From NCBI RefSeq assembly GCF_001942495.1, contig NZ_MKZS01000001.1, positions 1,188,741 to 1,252,740 of the forward strand: a DNA stretch of 64,000 bases, read 5' to 3'. Each line of letters starts with the position of its first letter. The stretch's first letter is position 1. Below the pieces are notes generated by a model. That model made no database searches and was not told the DNA's origin. It was given only the letters and a program-made list of their open reading frames with translations. This DNA is from Moorena bouillonii PNG (GTDB lineage Bacteria; Cyanobacteriota; Cyanobacteriia; Cyanobacteriales; Coleofasciculaceae). Position numbers and translations under genes: made by a program. Of the stretch, positions 54,816-64,000 are shown piece by piece.

Positions 54816-54847
54816 CCAAGGCCGCGAGGGATTGCTCGCGGCCTTGG
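54816..54847. repeat. Palindromic repeat hairpin B
   Basis: Stem CCAAGGCCGCGA/TCGCGGCCTTGG with loop GGGATTGC, followed by GTCGCACCTTTGGG. One stem pair differs from hairpin A on both strands. Confidence 0.85.
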
Positions 54848-54957
54848 GTCGCACCTTTGGGATTGACATCGATTAATTTTCAACACCTTAAACACCTTGA
54901 GCACCTTTTTATACCGTTTTTTAAACAAAACTGATTTAAAACTTCAATTCAACACCA

Positions 54958-55896
54958 CTAGGAACGCTTCTTTCTAGCTTGTTTTTGAGCTTCCTCACTG
55001 TTTTTTCGATAAAGTATAACCCGATAACGAGCTATCTGGTAGCGTTGGTCATCAGGTTTTACCGTCTCCATTAGATTTGATGCCCGTTCCCACTTAGCTG
55101 CCACATCTAACCATTGAGCTGAGGTTTCGACACTTTCGCCTGCTGCGGCTGCTTCTTGAGCTAGGCGCATTGCCTCAGTAAAGGGGTCCTGAGTAAAGGG
55201 GGGGTCTGGATTACTAGAAGATCCCTCGGAAGAAGAATTGGCTGGGTCTTTTGCCCAATCTTCGGCTTGAGTTGGGTTTAGGGATTCGATTTCCCTCCCA
55301 AACCAATCATTAAGTAACCAACCTACTACGATCAGGAATAAACCCAAACCTAACCCAATCACAACACCTTGCCGCAATCGACCTTTTTTACGTAGTTGAC
55401 TGTAAGAAGCTGGCGGTAAGACCAGTTGCTGATTCGGTAGTTTTTTTTGGCTCAGTTGACGGGAAAATCCTGGTGTTAGAGCCAGTTGCTGGCTCGGTAG
55501 GTTTTGGCGATTGTTGAAGGTTTGAGCCAGTTGCTTGAAGAAATTTGGCCTAGTAAGGGTGATGTCTTCGTACCATAACAGCTGATTGTCTGGGTCACGG
55601 CTAATTTCTTCTAACCAGAGTAATTGTTCCTCTCGCACGATGCGGCTGTTGATCCTGACACGACGAATGTTACGCGGTGAAATCTCTTCCAGAATTTCCT
55701 GGATTTGACTGACTAGAATCGATTGTTCCAGCTGTTCTGGTTTTGCTGCTTCACACAAAACTTGCAATACACCATCAGCCAGAATGGCTCTAGTTCTCAC
55801 CCCAAAATCGGCTAATCGTTCATTCAGTGTTTGAATAATTGCCACCACGCTACCCTGGTGGGCTTGTCTAGCAATATCTTCCATGGTACCAGACAT
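54958..55896 (-). CDS. Hypothetical single-pass membrane protein
   Basis: 312 residues (or 308 if MEDIARQ at 55884 is the start). The N-terminal 100 residues form a soluble alpha/beta-like region (LADGVLQVLCEA, RNIRRVRINSRIVREEQLLWLEEIS). A linker with repeated QQLALTPGFSRQLSQKK and QQLVLPPASYSQLRKKG units leads to a membrane segment (about 178-198). A helical C-terminal domain follows (ASNLMETVKPDDQRYQIARYRV). Likely a cyanobacterial membrane-associated scaffold. Family not recognised. Confidence 0.6.
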   Translation of the reverse strand: MSGTMEDIARQAHQGSVVAIIQTLNERLADFGVRTRAILADGVLQVLCEAAKPEQLEQSILVSQIQEILEEISPRNIRRVRINSRIVREEQLLWLEEISRDPDNQLLWYEDITLTRPNFFKQLAQTFNNRQNLPSQQLALTPGFSRQLSQKKLPNQQLVLPPASYSQLRKKGRLRQGVVIGLGLGLFLIVVGWLLNDWFGREIESLNPTQAEDWAKDPANSSSEGSSSNPDPPFTQDPFTEAMRLAQEAAAAGESVETSAQWLDVAAKWERASNLMETVKPDDQRYQIARYRVILYRKNSEEAQKQARKKRS

Positions 55897-56056
55897 TTTT
55901 TTTAGCTATGACATTGGATTAGTGTGTTTGACTTTACTTAATATAGTTTTTCCCTTTAGAGTACCAGGATCTTCCATTAGTACATGTATTGTTCATTTTT
56001 ATTCCCCCATGGAGACCACTGCTAAAACTCAGGCGGTTCTAATAAATATCATATTA

Positions 56057-56169
56057 ATGAGGTACATTTTTTACCTACCAGTCCCGGAAAAACATACTCC
56101 ATATTAAATTTTAAAAAACTCATGACTTCGGAATTACGACTCCGGATTACCCAGAAATTTGTACCTCAT
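56057..56169. mobile_element. MITE-like element, GAGGTACA-ended
   Basis: 113 bp with perfect 10-bp ends ATGAGGTACA and TGTACCTCAT, the same core as 2382-2518, but without a heptamer array. It lies in the 55897-56374 gap, which holds no supported gene. Confidence 0.65.
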
Positions 56170-56374
56170 AATAATGAAAAATAATAGATATAGATCACAT
56201 CAAGTAGCGCCAATGGCCCACACGGCGGGAGTCAACAGCAGCTTGCACGGCTGTCTACGGTTGCAGGGAAACCTACTATTATATTTGATGGGTTTGCCCC
56301 GGAATTCACATGGTAACCATTGACTAATGCCTGAAAAGATGAAAAAATATAAAATGTGTGCAGGAGGTTTCTAG

Positions 56375-56713
56375 ATGCTGTTAAAGTCCACCACTCGTCA
56401 CGTCCGAATCTATACAGCAGAGGTAAAAAATAACGAACTAGTCGGGAGCGATAACGTCTTAACCTTAGACATTGACCCCGATAACGAATTCAATTGGAAT
56501 GAAGACGCTCTACAGCAGGTTTACCGGAAGTTCGATGATTTGGTTGAATCCTACAGTGGATTTGATTTAACCGAATACAACCTCCGTCGTATCGGTTCTG
56601 ACCTAGAACACCTTGTGCGATCGCTTTTGCAAAATGGACAAATTAGCTACAATACCGAAAGCAGAGTGATTAATTACAGTATGGGGTTGCCCCAAGTAGA
56701 ACCTCAGAATTAG
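56375..56713 (+). CDS. ndhM: NAD(P)H-quinone oxidoreductase subunit M
   Basis: 112 residues, the usual NdhM size. The family sequence is clear: [82 protein letters not shown] and YSMGLPQV. NdhM is a peripheral subunit of the thylakoid NDH-1 complex used in cyclic electron flow and respiration. AGGAGG lies eight bases before the ATG. Transcribed with, or just before, a small membrane protein gene. Confidence 0.95.
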   Translation: MLLKSTTRHVRIYTAEVKNNELVGSDNVLTLDIDPDNEFNWNEDALQQVYRKFDDLVESYSGFDLTEYNLRRIGSDLEHLVRSLLQNGQISYNTESRVINYSMGLPQVEPQN

Positions 56714-56900
56714 GTACTAGCAGATAGGCTGACAAGCTGCTGTCAAACCAAGTCACAACGGTAGCGAATAACGCTTATCGGCTGTCTGCCTTCATCCCCC
56801 GCCACACTGTAGCTGGTTGACTTGACCTTTAAATGATTTTATTAATCAATCCTCTGCTTAATACAAACAAGCTAAGACGTGGTAGCTTAGAAGACTAATC

Positions 56901-57146
56901 TTGTCTACACAAAAGAAATTCAATCCCTGGAGTTATAAGCCTTGGTGGTGCCAACCCTGGTCAATAATCTTGACCGGAGGGCTGATCATATTAAGTATCT
57001 GGCTAGTTTTCAAAACCATCTGGATAACAGTACTAGCTGCTATACCAATTCTGCTTTGGTGGACCTACTTTTTGCTGATCTGGCCTGAGCTAATCAAGAG
57101 TAGTGCTACAAGTGAGGGTAAGCCATCAATATTGCGCAATGACTAA
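56901..57146 (+). CDS. Small two-helix membrane protein
   Basis: 81 residues from TTG 56901; there is no in-frame ATG upstream before a stop codon, so a TTG start is likely. Trp-rich N-terminus (FNPWSYKPWWCQPWS) and two membrane segments (about 20-37 and 42-62). Similar small proteins are found beside photosynthesis genes in cyanobacteria, but I cannot name a function. It lies 187 bases after ndhM on the same strand. Confidence 0.65.
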   Translation: MSTQKKFNPWSYKPWWCQPWSIILTGGLIILSIWLVFKTIWITVLAAIPILLWWTYFLLIWPELIKSSATSEGKPSILRND

Positions 57147-57390
57147 TACATAAAACTTAATCCTGACCTTGCCCATAGACCCGCTCGGTAACCATTGCTG
57201 CGAACGAATCTTTAAGCGCAACTCATTCATTATAGAAGCAGATCATTAACCAGCCCGTAAGTCAAGCGCTACAATCTTTAATCAATGGGCTGATTTTGGC
57301 ACTTCCTTTGTGGGCACATAACTCCTTCAAAGAAAGCTGTGCTAATGTTAACCCGGTTCCATCAGGCTATCTTTAGCAGCAAAGAGTTTC

Positions 57391-59856
57391 ATGGACAATC
57401 CGGCGGCAACGCTCCACTGCCCAAATCATCAATGTCAGGCTCCCAATCCCCAGACCAACAAGTTCTGCCAAAAATGTCGCACGCCGCTGCTTAGACGATA
57501 CTTGTGGGCTATTGGGTCAGGCATAAAAGCCGATCAACCGGGAGAACTTATTGCTAAGCGCTACCTCCTGATTGACTCTCGTGTTCTTTTAGATACTCAA
57601 CCAGCGGTACCGCCAGAGACCCCACTAGAGATTCCTCAAACCATAACCCCATACTTGAGACTGGTTTCCTATGGATTACACCTGCCTCAAGTGTATGGTC
57701 TGCTAACACCGAAGCCAAGGCATAACAAAGAGGTTTGGTTACTCGAAGGAGTACCAATTCAGGCCACAGGGAACATTGATACTATTGGACAACTGTCACC
57801 AGAACTGACCAGCGTCTGGAAAGATGCCTCACCAATACGCCAACTCAACTGGCTGCAGCAATGGGCTTCACTATGGCAACCGTTGAGCCGAGAAGGAGTA
57901 GCGTCTAGCTTACTGAAATCAAACCTGGTGCGGGTGGAAGGAGCCTTGCTAAGGTTATTGGAATTGCAGGGTGATCAAACGCCAGCACCAACCTTAAAAC
58001 AGCTGGGTCAGCTGTGGTCACAACTGCTTGAGGGAGCTTCCCCTGTTATTCGTGAGTTTTACCAACAACTCTGTTCCCAGCTTACAAAAGGACAGATACA
58101 GACATCAGAGCAGCTGTTAGCATTACTGGCGAAAGGGTTGTTTGAATGCCGGTCATGGCAATCGAGAACCTATAAGACTCTCACTCTTACTGATACCGGT
58201 CCAGGTCGTAGCCACAATGAAGACGCTTGCTACCCTCCTAATGGTAAGCTAATTAGCTCTTCAAGAGGTAAAGAAGCGATCGCAATGGTTTGCGATGGCA
58301 TTGGTGGACAAGCAGGTGGTGAAATTGCCTCCCAACTGGCAATTGACACTCTGCGACAACAGCTCAAACAACTGCCAGCTAAACTGGAGGTGTGGAACCC
58401 AACCACTCTAAGCCTGGAATTGGAAAATGCTGTCTGTGCTGCCAATGACTCCATTAGCCAACGCAATGATCATGAGAACCGATTTGATCGGCAGCGTATG
58501 GGAACAACCTTGGTCATGGCTAGAACCCATGCCCATGAAATATACATTACCCATGTCGGGGATAGCAGAATCTATTGGGTGAGTCGCCATGGTTGTCACC
58601 AAGTTACTCTAGATGATGATTTAGCCACAAGAGAAGTGCGGCTTGGATATACCCTTTACCGACATGCTCTACAACAACCAACATCTGGTGCCCTAGTCCA
58701 AGCGTTAGGGATGGGTTCATCAACCACACTACACCCGACTGTACAGCGCTTGGTGTTGGATGAAGATTGTGTGTTTCTGCTGTGTTCTGATGGTCTTAGT
58801 GACAATGACCGAGTCGAGCAGTACTGGGAAACAGAAATCCTGCCCATTCTCGACGGTCAAATTGATATCAAAAAAGCAGCAGAACGAATCATTGAACTTG
58901 CTAATACCAAAAACGGACACGACAATGTCACGGTGGGGTTGATTTACTGTCAAGTCACACCAAGCCAGCCTTCGATGCCCATCCAACTATCACCCCCACA
59001 GCTAGAATCCATTGGCAATCTCGAGACCAACAATACTCTAATGTTAAACGTTAAGAGTGATCAGCAACCCGCTTCTATTGATGAACAAAAAACAGCGTTG
59101 CTCACACTTAACCTCATGGAAGAGGGGGATGCATCTGGTGACCAAAATCCTCATTATTCAGCTTCAACCTCTCCTGAGAAGACTGGCAAACTGTTGTTGG
59201 GAATATTCGTGCTTTTGGTGTTAGGGGGGGTAGTCGTTTATCTGTTGAGTCCAGTGTTGAGTCTAAAGGCGAGTGGACAGATAAATCGCTTCCTGAGTGG
59301 GGTTTTTAGTCTTGGTAAGGGGCAAGAACTAACCGGTTCTAAAACCACCCCTACACAGAGTCCAGAAACTAAAGCTATCCCAGGACAAACTCCTGAGTCC
59401 GTGACCCTTGCTAAGCCAGCTGCCTTAATTAAAAACCAAGATATTATTAGAACAGTGGGTCAAACTGTACAACTTTTGGTTAACCCTGAAAAGCAATCAA
59501 TCCTTGGGAGAGTTCCTGCTGGTAGCGTTTTGCAGGTTATTGCCAGAAAAAGGTATCCTCAGGAAGAGACTTGGTGGATTAAATTAAGAGTTTGCTCACC
59601 CGGAACCAACACAACTGATATTCCATCGGATCAAATGGCTAGCTCCCCCAAAGTTGGCTCATCCTCAGTACCGTTAAACTCTAAGCAGACTAAACCCTCT
59701 GCTACCTTGGTGTCACAGGGACAGGAAGGGTGGATAAGAGAAAAGGAGATTTTACCTATGATGGCTCGTGATTTTACACCAACCCCAACACAAGCCAGTC
59801 AATGTCAGAAAAATACCCCTCCGTCTAATTCCCCTAGACCTATTCAATCTCCGTAA
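57391..59856 (+). CDS. PP2C-type Ser/Thr protein phosphatase with zinc ribbon and membrane segment
   Basis: 821 residues. The N-terminal CPNHQC...CQKC (about 10-31) is a zinc ribbon. The PP2C core spans about 265-510, with GRSHNEDAC, AMVCDGIGGQAGGE (metal-binding Asp), THVGDSRIYW, LCSDGLSD and GHDNVTV. A membrane segment lies near 600-622, followed by an SH3-like C-terminal region (about 680-750) that could lie outside the membrane. This layout links a cytosolic phosphatase to an external sensor. It removes phosphate from Ser/Thr, and the substrate is unknown. The CHAT-FHA gene follows 207 bases later on the same strand. Confidence 0.9.
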   Translation: MDNPAATLHCPNHQCQAPNPQTNKFCQKCRTPLLRRYLWAIGSGIKADQPGELIAKRYLLIDSRVLLDTQPAVPPETPLEIPQTITPYLRLVSYGLHLPQVYGLLTPKPRHNKEVWLLEGVPIQATGNIDTIGQLSPELTSVWKDASPIRQLNWLQQWASLWQPLSREGVASSLLKSNLVRVEGALLRLLELQGDQTPAPTLKQLGQLWSQLLEGASPVIREFYQQLCSQLTKGQIQTSEQLLALLAKGLFECRSWQSRTYKTLTLTDTGPGRSHNEDACYPPNGKLISSSRGKEAIAMVCDGIGGQAGGEIASQLAIDTLRQQLKQLPAKLEVWNPTTLSLELENAVCAANDSISQRNDHENRFDRQRMGTTLVMARTHAHEIYITHVGDSRIYWVSRHGCHQVTLDDDLATREVRLGYTLYRHALQQPTSGALVQALGMGSSTTLHPTVQRLVLDEDCVFLLCSDGLSDNDRVEQYWETEILPILDGQIDIKKAAERIIELANTKNGHDNVTVGLIYCQVTPSQPSMPIQLSPPQLESIGNLETNNTLMLNVKSDQQPASIDEQKTALLTLNLMEEGDASGDQNPHYSASTSPEKTGKLLLGIFVLLVLGGVVVYLLSPVLSLKASGQINRFLSGVFSLGKGQELTGSKTTPTQSPETKAIPGQTPESVTLAKPAALIKNQDIIRTVGQTVQLLVNPEKQSILGRVPAGSVLQVIARKRYPQEETWWIKLRVCSPGTNTTDIPSDQMASSPKVGSSSVPLNSKQTKPSATLVSQGQEGWIREKEILPMMARDFTPTPTQASQCQKNTPPSNSPRPIQSP

Positions 59857-60063
59857 GTCTTGAGCAAGTAGTCAAAAGCTTATCGCTTTTAAGTTAATGC
59901 TCACCAAAGCTTTCTGACTAACCACTCAACTCCTCAACTAAGAACTGAAAACTAATGATGTCCTATTAATGACCAATTCCTCATTATTGATAGCGCCAAT
60001 ACCACCCAACACTAGATAGACTGATCCTCACATCGGTATATTCCCTATAATGATGAACCTTTA

Positions 60064-61698
60064 ATGTCTGGTATCGAAAATCCTTGCCTCAGTTTAGCGA
60101 TCGCTCGTCTATCTGCCGCTGGCAGAGAAAACTTGGCTATCTGGGTGCTGAAAGCTCCTTACCCAGGGGGTATGGTTCATCATGATTCTACTTGGTCTGA
60201 ATATATGACTAAGTCCTGGCTGGCTTGGCAGGACATGTTTTCTCCATTTTCAAACCATGTGCCGATTAGTGGTCATCACAACCAGTATCCGACCACTTTG
60301 CCCTCACAGAATCAAAACGGTGCTACAGGTCCGGAGATTAGCTATAGTGGTCGTTTGATGCAAGGTTTGGGCATTGACCTCTGGCAGTGGCTGTTTCAAG
60401 GCTCAATTCGCAATGCCCTCGAACGAAGTCAAGGCATTGCCTTGGGACAAAATAAACCCCTTCGCCTGCGCTTGGAAGTCCGCGCTCCAGATTTCATTCC
60501 CCTCCCCTGGGAAATTATGCAACCCATGGCGGGTAAACAGGCAATTTCCCTTTCTCAGCAAATCCTGTTTAGTCGCACCACTAGTGATGTAGACGCCCTC
60601 GAACCCCTGCGCTCCCACCAGGCTCTCAATATTTTGTTAGTTCTAGGAGAGAAGGTTCAAAAATTAAATGGTTCGACTACCAATTTGGATCTCGAAAAAG
60701 AAGCGGCTACCTTGGTAAATGCCCTTCAAGCTGGTAGAGCCGCTCAAACTTCTAGGAACCAATCCGTTCCAGCAGTTACCTGCAACGTCTCAAAACTAAT
60801 ACAACCGACACCAGCTGAACTTATTAAAGCACTCGAAACTGGTGCCTATAACATCCTATTCTATGCTGGTCATGGTGAAAGCGCACCAGACGGAGGTTTG
60901 CTATTTTTACGCTCGGATGCGAAAATTAGTGGTACGGAATTGGCTCAGGTTCTGGTGCGCACCCAGGTTGCCTTAGCTGTATTCAATGCCTGTTGGAGTG
61001 CCAAACCTGACCAAGTGAATTCCCAAACCATTCCCCGTAGTAGTTTAGCTGAGGTGCTTATTCACCACGGTGTCCCAGCCGTTTTGGGGATGCGGGACTC
61101 CATTGCTGACCAAGAAGCCGTGAGTTTTATTCAATCATTCGCCCAAGCCTTGGCGGAGCGCATGCCAATTGACCATGCTGTAGCTGTGGCCAGACAGCAC
61201 ATGTTGACCCTTTACAAGTTTAACCAACCAGCCTGGACCTTGCCTATCCTTTATATGCATCCTCAGTTTGAAGGGGAGTTAATCCAACCGGTGGGAGAAG
61301 GAATTACAGAACTGCCCACCATCACCTCAAGCTGGCTTGAAAATCCACCCCCAACTGCGTCTTTGCGTTCCATAGGAAAAACCGATCAGGTCTGGCCGAT
61401 TCGAGGTGGATTGATGCGAGTGGGACGCCTACAATCTCACAACGATTTGGTGATTCCCGAAGTTTGTGTGAGTAAGCAACATGCTGAAATTATCTGCCGT
61501 GATGCTTTCACTGACCAAGGCTCGGATCCAACTTACTTCTTGAGGGATTTTTCTCGTAATGGTACGAGAATATTGATCGATAATGGTTGGAAAACTGTTC
61601 ATCATCAGGAAGTTCAGCTAAGGTCGGGTATTCAGCTTAAGTTTGGTGGTCCTCGTGGTCAGATCTTTGAGTTTATTATTGACTCCCCAGAATCTTGA
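60064..61698 (+). CDS. CHAT-domain caspase-like protein fused to an FHA domain
   Basis: 544 residues. The CHAT domain (about 90-400) has the catalytic His in YAGHGESAP (near residue 270) and Cys in FNACWSA (near 310), a caspase-like dyad. FHA follows at about 440-535 (MRVGRLQSHNDLVIPEVCVSKQHAEI and LRDFSRNGTRI), which binds phosphothreonine. The fusion suggests a protease recruited by phosphorylated partners. The adjacent PP2C phosphatase could reverse that mark. Whether the protease is active, and on what, is unknown. Confidence 0.9.
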   Translation: MSGIENPCLSLAIARLSAAGRENLAIWVLKAPYPGGMVHHDSTWSEYMTKSWLAWQDMFSPFSNHVPISGHHNQYPTTLPSQNQNGATGPEISYSGRLMQGLGIDLWQWLFQGSIRNALERSQGIALGQNKPLRLRLEVRAPDFIPLPWEIMQPMAGKQAISLSQQILFSRTTSDVDALEPLRSHQALNILLVLGEKVQKLNGSTTNLDLEKEAATLVNALQAGRAAQTSRNQSVPAVTCNVSKLIQPTPAELIKALETGAYNILFYAGHGESAPDGGLLFLRSDAKISGTELAQVLVRTQVALAVFNACWSAKPDQVNSQTIPRSSLAEVLIHHGVPAVLGMRDSIADQEAVSFIQSFAQALAERMPIDHAVAVARQHMLTLYKFNQPAWTLPILYMHPQFEGELIQPVGEGITELPTITSSWLENPPPTASLRSIGKTDQVWPIRGGLMRVGRLQSHNDLVIPEVCVSKQHAEIICRDAFTDQGSDPTYFLRDFSRNGTRILIDNGWKTVHHQEVQLRSGIQLKFGGPRGQIFEFIIDSPES

Positions 61699-62002
61699 GT
61701 AGGACTATCCTCGTGCCGAAGATAAACTCAAGCTTATGCTGTTAACTATGCTGTTAACAATGGGAGTTTCACAAGGATACTGGTTAGAGTCAAATGGCAA
61801 CTAGTGGCTGTCTACCTAAGGGAGCCTCTCAATAGCTCACTAATATCACACATAAGTTGATTTGGAAAGTGCTGTTGCCATGGTAATTAAACACGCGCTG
61901 AGAAGTCCAGATTATTTTTTCAGCTGTTGCGGAACTTCCTCAAAAATTGATGTAGCTATTTTATGTCAGGTTTCATCTACTAACCCAAACAGGAGGGGCA
62001 TT
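61699..62002. other. Gap before the hypothetical gene at 62003
   Basis: No repeat array or gene supported. In-frame codons run upstream from 61862 but precede a strong ribosome binding site at 61991-61998, so I treat this as the promoter and leader of the next gene. Confidence 0.5.
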
Positions 62003-62662
62003 ATGAACAGCCAAGCTATTCAATATCAAGAACATCAACAATCATATTTTGAGGATACTTCGGTTCAAATCCAAGAAGAACTACTAGAATTATTACAGTC
62101 AGAAGAGGAGTTTTATCCTTGGGATCCAACTGATCCAGAAGCAGAAGCTTATTTTGCTGAGCTAGAAGCAGGTTTTTCCCTCAACGAAATCCAAGATGAC
62201 CAGGAAATTGCTCAGGCTTCTCTTGCCTTTTTTGAGCGACTAAATCAGTGTTGGGAATTACCTCTCGAATCGAGCATCGAATCGAGCATCGAATCGAGCA
62301 TCGAATCCACCATTGACTCGTTGAAGGCAGCTTTAGCTAACGGATGTGCGTCTTGCATGCCTCCCGAATGGCTCGAAGCGATCGCTTCGAGAGCTCAAGA
62401 GGTTGTTCACAAGAACTTGTCCTTAGCAGAGCAACTTGTGCTTTGTGTCAAGCCATTGTTACAAAACTGGACAGAAGACGATCTATTGGTGTTAGCTCGT
62501 CCGTGGGCTTACGCCATGCGCAGTAGCTCAGACTCCATGAATGTCAGTGCTTCAGTTAAATCTGAACAGTGGCACTCTTTGTCTTCTATCCAACAAGTCC
62601 GCCTAAGCCTAGAAGTAGCTCATTCGGCTCTGATCGAACTAAACAATCACACTAGTAACTAA
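62003..62662 (+). CDS. Hypothetical protein with an ESSI tandem repeat
   Basis: 219 residues from ATG 62003, chosen because AGGAGGGG lies four bases upstream. Acidic and mostly helical, with no membrane segment or enzyme motif. Near residue 90 a 12-bp DNA repeat (TCGAATCGAGCA, 62266-62312) encodes ESSIESSIESSIEST, a recent in-frame expansion. PWDPTDPEAEAYFAELEAG and the Leu-rich C-terminus suggest a protein-interaction module. The gene may be cyanobacterium-specific. Confidence 0.65.
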   Translation: MNSQAIQYQEHQQSYFEDTSVQIQEELLELLQSEEEFYPWDPTDPEAEAYFAELEAGFSLNEIQDDQEIAQASLAFFERLNQCWELPLESSIESSIESSIESTIDSLKAALANGCASCMPPEWLEAIASRAQEVVHKNLSLAEQLVLCVKPLLQNWTEDDLLVLARPWAYAMRSSSDSMNVSASVKSEQWHSLSSIQQVRLSLEVAHSALIELNNHTSN

Positions 62663-63139
62663 TCATCTGACTAATCATCTGACTAATCATCTGACTAACC
62701 ATCGATATTAACATATTAGTGTCGTAACTGGTCTTAGTGATTAGCGTAATTACTGATTAGTCATCACCCCCAAGCTGGGTTTGAACCGAAAAACCGTTTT
62801 CCGGTTCTGTATTTACCTAGATTAATTGTAATCCGGACATGATAGTTATCCCAAGTTGCATTGATATGTAGCACCATTACCTCCCATCTTCGTAATCTGT
62901 GGTTTCTGACGTCTACCCCATCCAGAATGCAATTTTATAGCGGTTTTCAGGTTTTTATTCCGATTATGACAGCCGGTGATTGCACTCGGAATTTCCTAGA
63001 GGCGTGCTGTGTATTCTACCCTCGCTGGAAACCGCTATAAATTTTTAATCTACTCCAAGGTAGCTTAACGGGTTAATGCTATCAATAGATGGCTTTTTGC
63101 AATCAATAAAATCAAAAAATTTTGAACATTGACACAAGA
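62663..63139. repeat. 12-bp tandem repeat, hairpin and TATAGC MITE in a gap
   Basis: About 3.5 copies of TAATCATCTGAC (62661-62704), an AACCG/CGGTT hairpin near 62785-62808 and a 104-bp MITE-like element (62936-63039). That element's ends TATAGCGGTTTTCAG and CTGGAAACCGCTATA match with one mismatch. No gene supported. Confidence 0.65.
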
Positions 63140-64000
63140 CTACAGGTAGCTGGGTAACAGTGGTAGTAAAAGCGTGACAAAATAATAAACCAAAGGGGCA
63201 GTGAACACATAGCTGTCTGTTCGGTCTAAAATGCCACCATGACCAGGAATTAATTGCCCGGAATCCTTGACACCAGCATCCCGTTTCATTAAGGACTCCG
63301 TTAAGTCTCCTAAGAGGCTAGCTACACCAATGATTACTCCGAGCATCATGCCGCTCAACTGCCAGCACGGCCAATTCAGATACCAAGCTCCTGCGATTCC
63401 TACAGCAATACTACTGACAAGGCCAAATATAGCGCCTTCCACAGTTTTTTTAGGACTGATCATAGAAAGGCGAGTGCGACCAAAAAATTTGCCGAAGGTG
63501 TAAGCTCCGATATCTGCTGCCCAAATACAGCTAAATGCTAGGAGAGTTGAAGTTAACCCAGCAGGTAAATCACTCAGATTCATCGAAAAATTAGACCAGT
63601 ATCCACTGCTGGGTAGGTTCGTAGCGGCGACTGTAGCATCTCGAGCTAGGGAGGACGTTTCAGTCAAACCCACTCGCAGACGCACCCAATAGCCGGGCAG
63701 ATAACCACCATAGAGTAAACCTAATATGGAAGCCCCAATATCCGCAATGGTTGCTATCTTGGGTTGGAACAGTAAGTAAAAGCAAATAAATGTTCCAGCA
63801 ATGGGAAACACCGCATCAGCCAGGGTTGGTGAAATGGTAGCTGTAATTAGTAGTAGCTGAGACACAAACATGGTGCTTTTGGTTGCTGGCACCATGCCTT
63901 TTGCTTTTACTAGTTGAAAAAGTTCTAACTGACCTAAATAGACAATGACACAGAAGCCGATGGTAAAATACCATCCCCCAAGTAAGATCATCCCCATCGC
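63140..64000 (-). CDS. cdsA: Phosphatidate cytidylyltransferase, N-terminus beyond the window
   Basis: At least 285 residues are visible to the window edge; the true start is probably past 64000, because the open frame begins inside a membrane segment. The CdsA signature is complete near the C-terminus: SLLGDLTESLMKRDAGVKDSG, then PGHGGILDRTDS, with the metal-binding acidic residues. Several membrane helices precede it. The enzyme makes CDP-diacylglycerol from phosphatidic acid and CTP at the inner membrane, a key step in phospholipid synthesis. Confidence 0.93.
   Translation of the reverse strand, partial: AMGMILLGGWYFTIGFCVIVYLGQLELFQLVKAKGMVPATKSTMFVSQLLLITATISPTLADAVFPIAGTFICFYLLFQPKIATIADIGASILGLLYGGYLPGYWVRLRVGLTETSSLARDATVAATNLPSSGYWSNFSMNLSDLPAGLTSTLLAFSCIWAADIGAYTFGKFFGRTRLSMISPKKTVEGAIFGLVSSIAVGIAGAWYLNWPCWQLSGMMLGVIIGVASLLGDLTESLMKRDAGVKDSGQLIPGHGGILDRTDSYVFTAPLVYYFVTLLLPLLPSYL

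Noticed and set aside
54459-54869. 136-codon minus-strand ORF across the palindromic repeats
   Set aside because: It is built from the hairpin repeats and has no start signal.

Overview
The window looks like the chromosome of a filamentous, repeat-rich cyanobacterium, possibly of the Moorena/Lyngbya type. A photosystem II D2 gene (psbD), an NDH-1 subunit M gene (ndhM), a UPF0367 gene, a SomA/OprB-type porin with an SLH domain and many HIP1 octamers (GCGATCGC) support a cyanobacterium. The genus is an inference from the density of heptanucleotide tandem arrays, MITE-like elements and short palindromic repeats.

Layout. 1-7.7 kb: accessory genes (EF-hand protein, SET-domain protein, sulfotransferase-like protein) and proA. 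Among them are four copies of an unusual unit: a foldable RNA leader that can hide a Shine-Dalgarno sequence, followed by a micro-ORF starting MAELRKLFTTIHS or MTELRKLFTTIHS. 7.8-10.6 kb: an 18-copy array of hairpin repeats, internally duplicated and interrupted by a MITE with a target-site duplication. 11.4-15.2 kb: two paralogous coiled-coil proteins, a frameshifted four-helix-bundle gene and a LuxR-type regulator whose receiver lacks the phospho-acceptor Asp. 16-36 kb: a collinear type IV secretion (VirB/Tra-like) cluster with VirB2/B3/B4/B5/B6/B8/B10/B9-like proteins, a VirD4/TraD-like coupling ATPase, a Ycf46-like AAA+ ATPase and several unrecognised proteins. No relaxase was recognised. 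36.4-46.2 kb: mostly minus-strand housekeeping genes (TPR protein, duplicated pterin synthase, J-domain protein, cysK, porin, pterin carbinolamine dehydratase), with a decayed IS605-type remnant and a tnpB element broken by a MITE and by short repeats. 46.4-52.2 kb: stand-alone psbD, UPF0367 gene, ABC ATPase, NYN-domain protein, tRNA-Glu, ABC1 kinase and a second IS605-type remnant. 52.2-64 kb: GAF histidine kinase, ndhM, PP2C phosphatase, CHAT-FHA protein, a hypothetical gene and a partial cdsA.

How the genes fit together. The T4SS genes are co-oriented with short gaps and some overlaps, as expected for one machine: pilin and inner-membrane parts first, the VirB8/B10/B9-like core next, and the coupling ATPase last. 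The PP2C phosphatase and the CHAT-FHA protein are neighbours and could form a phospho-signalling pair. The most distinctive part of the window is its repeat ecology. MITEs are nested in MITEs, heptamer arrays lie within MITE-like inverted repeats, a 35-bp repeat is translated in frame in three unrelated genes, and another palindromic repeat sits in hairpin loops and splits a catalytic codon of tnpB.

All calls come from reading the sequence and supplied translations. No database search, folding program or alignment was run.
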